Assembly (NCBI RefSeq): GCF_002209555.1 | Contig: NZ_NJIF01000003.1 | Coordinates: 496,001-560,000, forward strand | Direction of reading: 5' to 3' | Length of the DNA stretch: 64,000 nucleotides | From: Achromobacter insolitus | Lineage (GTDB): Bacteria > Pseudomonadota > Gammaproteobacteria > Burkholderiales > Burkholderiaceae_B | Shown: in pieces, positions 60,046-64,000 of the stretch | How the letters are laid out: every line of letters starts with the position of its first letter | Position numbering within the stretch: the stretch's first letter is position 1 | Notes under the pieces: model-generated | What the model was told of the DNA's origin: nothing | The model's database searches: none | Seen by the model: only the letters and a program-made list of their open reading frames with translations | Position numbers and translations under genes: made by a program

Positions 60046-60138
60046 GCCGTAAATGCGTTTTCCGCGAGGCGGAAAAGCCAGGGTTTCCCCTATACGCGCA
60101 TGAGTAACGCCGCCATACGAGCGGCGACAGGAGACGTA

Positions 60139-61083
60139 ATGGACCGTTGGACCGAAATGGAATTGCTGGTGCAGACCACGGAGCTCGGCAGCATGTCGCG
60201 CGCGGCGGAAGCGTTGAATATGTCCAACGCGGCGGCGAGCCGGCATTTGGCGGCGCTGGAGGCCAGGGTTGGCGCCCGTCTCATGCAGCGCAGCACGCGC
60301 GGCCTCACCTTGACGGAGGCCGGCGAGAGTTTCTATCAGAGTTGCAAAAGCGTACTGTCCGATATCAAGGACGCCGAGGCGGCGGCCAGCGCTACCGCTC
60401 TCAACCCCACGGGCACGCTGCGTGTCACGGCCTCTCTATCCTTTTCGATGCAACACATCGCCCCCCTGCTGAAGGAGTACACAGCCCGCTACCCGAACGT
60501 GCGCGTGTATGTCGAGGTTTCCAACCGGTACCATGACCTGATCGACAACAACATCGACGTCGCGATCCGCACACGCGAGTTCGAGCGCGACTCCAACACC
60601 ACCATCCGGCGCCTGGCGGCCACGCGCCGCATTCTCGCAGCCTCGCCCGGCTACCTCAATGTCCACGGCGCGCCGCAAAGCGTCGAAGACCTGGCGCAGC
60701 GTCCGCTCCTCCTCTATACCTACGCCAATTGCCCAAATGAACTCAAGTTCCGCCGCGGCGACGAGACGCGCAGCCTTCGGGTCCAGGGATTGCTGGAGTC
60801 GAACGACGGCCAGGTGTTGCGCGCGGCCGCACTCAGCGGCCTGGGCATCCTCGTCCAACCCAAGTACATACTCTACGAAGACCTGGTGGCCGGGCGGCTG
60901 GTCTCGGTATTGGATGACTGGGACCTGCCGCAGCTCAGCGTCAACATTGCCTTCCAGAGCCGGCGTCACATGTCAGCCAAGGTACGGACATTCATCGACT
61001 TCCTGGTCGCGCACTTCGACCGGATGGACTATCACCGCAAATGGACGGCATTCGATGGCGTTCTCCCGGTCGCATCTGGCTAG
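60139..61083 (+). CDS. LysR-family transcriptional regulator
   Basis: A 314-residue LysR protein, winged helix near 20-60 (SMSRAAEALNMSNAAASRHL), effector domain of the CrgA/DmlR type. The ATG at 60139 has AGGAG six bases upstream; an ATG at 60100 is in frame without one. It is divergent from the dioxygenase operon and marks the right side of the islet; the 19-bp repeat follows 9 bases after the stop. Confidence 0.9.
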   Translation: MDRWTEMELLVQTTELGSMSRAAEALNMSNAAASRHLAALEARVGARLMQRSTRGLTLTEAGESFYQSCKSVLSDIKDAEAAASATALNPTGTLRVTASLSFSMQHIAPLLKEYTARYPNVRVYVEVSNRYHDLIDNNIDVAIRTREFERDSNTTIRRLAATRRILAASPGYLNVHGAPQSVEDLAQRPLLLYTYANCPNELKFRRGDETRSLRVQGLLESNDGQVLRAAALSGLGILVQPKYILYEDLVAGRLVSVLDDWDLPQLSVNIAFQSRRHMSAKVRTFIDFLVAHFDRMDYHRKWTAFDGVLPVASG

Positions 61084-61091
61084 CCAACGAC

Positions 61092-61110
61092 CGGGGGGAC
61101 AGCGGTTGTA
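61092..61110 (+). repeat. 19-bp direct repeat, right copy (SDR 3'-end remnant)
   Basis: An exact copy of 53001-53019, followed by A, so that the frame would read PGGQRL and a TAA stop, like an SDR C-terminus. Only these bases are preserved here; no SDR gene surrounds it. It looks like the displaced original end of the SDR gene or a recombination footprint. Confidence 0.8.
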
Positions 61111-61129
61111 AAGAACATATCCAACCGGG

Positions 61130-61681
61130 TCAGGGACGCCCAGCCGCCGTAATGACAATCTCCACACGTCGATTCTTGGCCCTGCCCTCTGGCGTCGAAT
61201 TGCTTGCAACGGGTCGAGCTTCGCCAAACCCTTGCGCGGAAATCGAGTTGGGCGGCACTCCTTTTTCAGTCAGGAAATGGGCCACGTTGTCCGCGCGGGC
61301 CGAAGACAGCTCCAGATTGGACGGGAATTGCCCCCTGAGTTGCGGCCCGATCGGTTCATTGTCAGTGAAACCTTGGACCACGACCTGCTTGCCCGGCAGG
61401 TCGGAGAGCGTGGGAGCGATCTTGGCCAGCGTCTGCTCGCCCTTTGCACTAAGCCTCCATCCGCCTTCCGGAAACAGTATTTCATTGACCATCGTCACCT
61501 TCAGCTCGCCCTGCAGTTGCGTGATCTCCGCACGATCGCCACTCAGTTCGGCCGAGAGCTTTTGATTCAAAGCCGCATACTCCGCCGCCATCCGGGCCTC
61601 ATTGTCATAGGCCTTCTTGGTTACACAACCGGAAATCGCCAACACCGCGCACAGGGCCAAAGTAGTTTTGTGAAGCCTCAT
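61130..61681 (-). CDS. OmpA-family peptidoglycan-binding lipoprotein
   Basis: A 183-residue outer-membrane lipoprotein: signal with lipobox AISGC (Cys19), a short coiled-coil-like linker (about 25-65) and an OmpA_C domain (about 70-183, with SSARADNVAHFL and NRRVEI contacting peptidoglycan). The ATG at 61681 fits the upstream AGGTGGAGA better than the ATG two codons earlier. It may be a cell-envelope tether and is unrelated in function to the catabolic islet. Confidence 0.9.
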   Translation of the reverse strand: MRLHKTTLALCAVLAISGCVTKKAYDNEARMAAEYAALNQKLSAELSGDRAEITQLQGELKVTMVNEILFPEGGWRLSAKGEQTLAKIAPTLSDLPGKQVVVQGFTDNEPIGPQLRGQFPSNLELSSARADNVAHFLTEKGVPPNSISAQGFGEARPVASNSTPEGRAKNRRVEIVITAAGRP

Positions 61682-61828
61682 TTCCATTCTCCACCTGGGT
61701 CAAAATCGATCGAACGACACCACGCATGGCGCCAGCTTAGGTATTATTCCTGGGCGCCTCTTATCCGATTTCTGCCTGCCCGGAGGCGCCAATAGGTTCC
61801 CGCAACTACACGTGGACAATAGGCACAA

Positions 61829-62911
61829 GTGAAGAACCTCACCACTCATATGACGCCAATATCCGGGCGCATGGGCAGGAATTTCGGCGCAGGTGCTCCC
61901 CCAGTGAAGTCGGTCAGAGTTTTGGCTGGGGTGTCTGGACTAGTGCGGGAGGTTTATGGGGAAAGAATCCTGCAGCTTGCCAAGCAATCCATCATGCTCG
62001 ATATCGAAGTCATCGAGCAGCAGGAGTGCTTTATTCCGCAGATCGTCGTGACGGAATACCTTTGGGAAATCGAAAGGCGTGCCAAGGAAATAAACATAGG
62101 CCTGCTTGCCGCGCCCATCCTGTCACTGACGAATTTCGGCCACTGGGGCAAGTATGTGCTGGCGGCTGAAACGCTGGGTGAAGCGCTTGTGAGGGCGGCG
62201 GCGTCGCTGAACTACCACGGTACAGGCGACAGGATGCAACTTCGGCTAGAAGGCGCAATGGCCAGGATCAGCTATACCCACGCCACGCGAGGACGGCGGG
62301 GATATTCGCACGTTGCCAGTGGCACCATTGCCGTGGTGCTCAGCATCCTACAGTCCTACTTGGGCACGGATTACTTTCCGCATCGAATCGAACTGGATGT
62401 TCCGCGCCCGCAAAGCGATACACTTTTCGGCGATACGTTTCTTTGTCCGGTCGTCTTCGATGCGCCGGAGATATCGGTCTGCATCGAGGCCGACAAACTG
62501 AATCGAGTGAGCCGCGGACCAGCCAGGACCACGCTAATCACCATCGAAGATGTGGGTCGAGCCCTTGCCGAACCCGCCGGCGTGGACAATTACCTGGGAG
62601 TTGTAGTCTCGTACATCCGAGCCCAAGTCCAAGCCGGCACCTTATCCATAGAAAGCACGGCAAAGGCCATGGACACCAGCGTGCGCACGCTGCAACGCGT
62701 ACTACGCCGCGATAATGGCGTGGACTTTCGCGAGCTGGCCAATGTCGTTCGCCTGAGGCGGGCCGAAGAGCTCCTGCGCGGCACCAACGTTTCCATCACG
62801 CAGATTGCGATGGATTTCGGCTATTCATCGCCCGCCAACTTTTCCCGTGCGTTCAGGAAGGCAAGCGGCCTGGCCCCGCACGAATATCGTCAAAGACTGC
62901 TCGCGAAATAG
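61829..62911 (+). CDS. AraC-family transcriptional regulator (OruR/ArgR-type N-domain)
   Basis: A 360-residue AraC regulator with a GTG start at 61829 (ATGs at 61850 and 61871 are alternatives). The N-terminal domain of about 200 residues is the PF12625-like type seen in OruR; the C-terminal double helix-turn-helix is at about 255-355 (SIESTAKAMDTSVRTLQRVL and ITQIAMDFGYSSPANFSRAF). Regulators of this kind often sit next to outer-membrane protein and DUF1254 genes, as here. 61688-61828 has no other gene. Confidence 0.9.
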   Translation: MKNLTTHMTPISGRMGRNFGAGAPPVKSVRVLAGVSGLVREVYGERILQLAKQSIMLDIEVIEQQECFIPQIVVTEYLWEIERRAKEINIGLLAAPILSLTNFGHWGKYVLAAETLGEALVRAAASLNYHGTGDRMQLRLEGAMARISYTHATRGRRGYSHVASGTIAVVLSILQSYLGTDYFPHRIELDVPRPQSDTLFGDTFLCPVVFDAPEISVCIEADKLNRVSRGPARTTLITIEDVGRALAEPAGVDNYLGVVVSYIRAQVQAGTLSIESTAKAMDTSVRTLQRVLRRDNGVDFRELANVVRLRRAEELLRGTNVSITQIAMDFGYSSPANFSRAFRKASGLAPHEYRQRLLAK

Positions 62912-62934
62912 CCATACTGACAAGGCGCCGGATC

Positions 62935-63726
62935 TTAAAAGCGTATGGTGATGCCGGCCATCGGGCCTTGCAGTACCGCGTCGAACTTGAAATCCCCTTT
63001 GCTGTAATCCACGCCAACCGCACGATAGCCAATGGCCGCCGAGACGGTTTTTGTCAGGTTGTAGCCTAGCCCCAGGCCAACGTCCCAATCCGCTTCCGCC
63101 CCCCCGGCGCCTATCAGCCCCCAGCCAGTGAGGTAGAGCTTCTGGCTCAGAATGTAGTTTCCCCGCACACCCACCAGGGCATCGACCCAGGTGGCGCCGT
63201 CGCTGCGCTTCCTGCCGTCCAGCAATGAACCCTTGAGCGTAACGTCCATGTCCACTGACCAGACGCGCAAGCCGGCGACCACGTCCAACTGATGGGGAGA
63301 GTCCTCCAGGACGGAGTAGCCCATTCCAAGCAAGCCTGCAAAAGTCGACGTCTTCACATCCGCGCTGGTAGCCAGGACGCCGTGTGGCGTATCTCCTTGA
63401 GAACCAATCTTCGTATAAATAAGATCGCCAAAAATGCTATAGCGGCCCTTGCGAGCGTCGCCAATAAGCATCGCACCGAAGTCGAGATCATCAAACAGTT
63501 TGCCAAAATCCGCGTGGACGTCGATGACCGGAGATCGTGCTCCAGAGAGCTTTCCGGATAGTCCTGCCGCCCAGAAGTAAGGCGTCATCGATAACTTCCA
63601 CTCTTGCGCCGGAGCCGCCATGACAGTGGCCTCAGGTCTTCCGTCGCCCTGCCCTCCTTCAGCTGCCGTGCCGGGCCCCGCATATACCAGGCCGCAAGCC
63701 AGCCAACTCATGATTTTTTTTCTCAT
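62935..63726 (-). CDS. Outer-membrane beta-barrel protein
   Basis: A 263-residue protein with a signal peptide (MRKKIMSWLACGLVYAGPG, cleavage near TAA-EGG) and alternating strands with aromatic girdles ending in the outer-membrane C-terminal signature GITIRF. Strands such as YSIFGDLIYTKIGS and YLTGWGLIGAGG are typical of a small barrel of 8-10 strands. The ATG at 63726 follows a GTG two codons earlier. No specific substrate can be assigned. Confidence 0.82.
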   Translation of the reverse strand: MRKKIMSWLACGLVYAGPGTAAEGGQGDGRPEATVMAAPAQEWKLSMTPYFWAAGLSGKLSGARSPVIDVHADFGKLFDDLDFGAMLIGDARKGRYSIFGDLIYTKIGSQGDTPHGVLATSADVKTSTFAGLLGMGYSVLEDSPHQLDVVAGLRVWSVDMDVTLKGSLLDGRKRSDGATWVDALVGVRGNYILSQKLYLTGWGLIGAGGAEADWDVGLGLGYNLTKTVSAAIGYRAVGVDYSKGDFKFDAVLQGPMAGITIRF

Positions 63727-63740
63727 TCGCACTTAATCCG

Positions 63741-63773
63741 ACAAGCAAGACACGGCGGATGCCATCCGCCGTG
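63741..63773 (-). terminator. Terminator after the DUF1254/DUF1214 gene
   Basis: CACGGCGGAT (63751-63760) and ATCCGCCGTG (63764-63773) form a perfect 10-bp stem with a GCC loop. Read on the minus strand it is followed by TCTTGCTTGT, a partly T-rich tail. It lies between the DUF1254 gene and the outer-membrane protein gene. Confidence 0.7.
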
Positions 63774-63813
63774 CAGGAACACCAGCCATTGGGGCGTGGT
63801 CCTAAGCCACTAT

Positions 63814-64000
63814 TCAGGTCACTCTTCTTACCGGCGGGACGGACCATGATCCGTTGATGATCGAGGGATCGCTTTCATTGGGCCAATAGAGCCGCAACAT
63901 CAGAATGAACTTTCCCTTGGGCGCGGGCAGCCAATTCGATTCCAGATCCGGACCGGGCGACTCGTTCTGTATGAGCAAATCAATCGAGCCATCCGCCTTG
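63814..64000 (-). CDS. DUF1254/DUF1214-family protein, 3' end (partial)
   Basis: Reading from the right edge on the minus strand gives 61 residues and a TGA at 63814-63816. The sequence LESNWLPAPKGKFILMLRLY followed by WPNESDPSIINGSW and VPPVRRV is the C-terminus of DUF1254/DUF1214 proteins (NWLPAPxGxF and GSW-PP-V elements). Such proteins are usually secreted and of unknown function, often encoded near AraC regulators. The N-terminal part is outside the window. Confidence 0.82.
   Translation of the reverse strand, partial: KADGSIDLLIQNESPGPDLESNWLPAPKGKFILMLRLYWPNESDPSIINGSWSVPPVRRVT

Noticed and set aside
53001..61110. The 19-bp repeats as ends of an insertion sequence or transposon
   Set aside because: They are direct, not inverted, lie at a gene 3' end, and no transposase or integrase gene is present between them.

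Overview
The window is GC-rich, gene-dense DNA with no tRNA, rRNA, CRISPR array or insertion sequence that I can recognise. Two Bug-type (tripartite-tricarboxylate family) solute receptors, many amino-acid ABC importers, at least six LysR regulators and many peripheral catabolic operons point to a betaproteobacterium of the Alcaligenaceae (Bordetella/Achromobacter type). This is an inference from gene content; no taxonomic marker gene is present.

Layout. 1-200: 3' end of an unrecognised gene. 266-2639 (minus): polar amino-acid ABC importer (lipoprotein receptor, permease, ATPase). 2756-8194: a LysR gene divergent from an operon with a second ABC importer that has a ureohydrolase gene inserted between the permease and ATPase genes, followed by a RidA-family gene; probably uptake and hydrolysis of a guanidino compound. 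8216-18110 (minus): a ten-kilobase catabolic operon (ThDP decarboxylase/lyase, SDR, Asp-box propeller, VOC protein, DUF1185 protein, alpha/beta hydrolase, MhpA-like hydroxylase, sulfatase, Bug receptor) facing a divergent IclR regulator. 19121-19963: membrane-anchored TlpA-type thioredoxin. 19976-24362 (minus): DUF35 protein, thiolase-like protein, MHS-type MFS transporter and acyl-CoA ligase, with a divergent LysR. 25455-27409: type-2 argC with a divergent LysR. 27395-30970: CLC channel/transporter, MarR regulator and HPP-CBS membrane protein. 31031-33708: histidine kinase, FixJ/NarL-type regulator and a secreted HbpS/GlcG-family protein, linked by two copies of the same palindrome. 33772-35148: unknown protein.

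35192-43452 (minus): a sulfur-amino-acid region: a thiol-dioxygenase/multi-rhodanese fusion, a CysB-type regulator, a VOC protein, a cystathionine-lyase-type enzyme and a four-gene ABC importer. 43663-53020 (plus): a compact operon of VOC protein, DUF2817 peptidase, quinone-oxidoreductase-like enzyme, thioesterase, peptide-type ABC receptor and two permeases without an ATPase, acyl-CoA ligase and SDR. 53167-61083: an eight-kilobase catabolic islet bounded by TetR and LysR genes (dehydrogenase, Bug receptor, C-C-hydrolase-like enzyme, GMC oxidoreductase, YciI protein, intradiol dioxygenase); an exact 19-bp direct repeat lies at each edge, the left copy being the 3' end of the preceding SDR gene. 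61130-64000: OmpA-like lipoprotein, AraC regulator, outer-membrane protein and the 3' end of a DUF1254/DUF1214 gene.

The commonest theme is a transporter, catabolic enzymes and a divergent regulator with a visible inverted repeat in the shared promoter. The observations I rate highest are the kinase/regulator/HbpS-like module with its repeated TCCGTAG-N2-CTACGGA element, the direct-repeat-bounded islet, the dioxygenase-rhodanese fusion, and the importer-embedded ureohydrolase.
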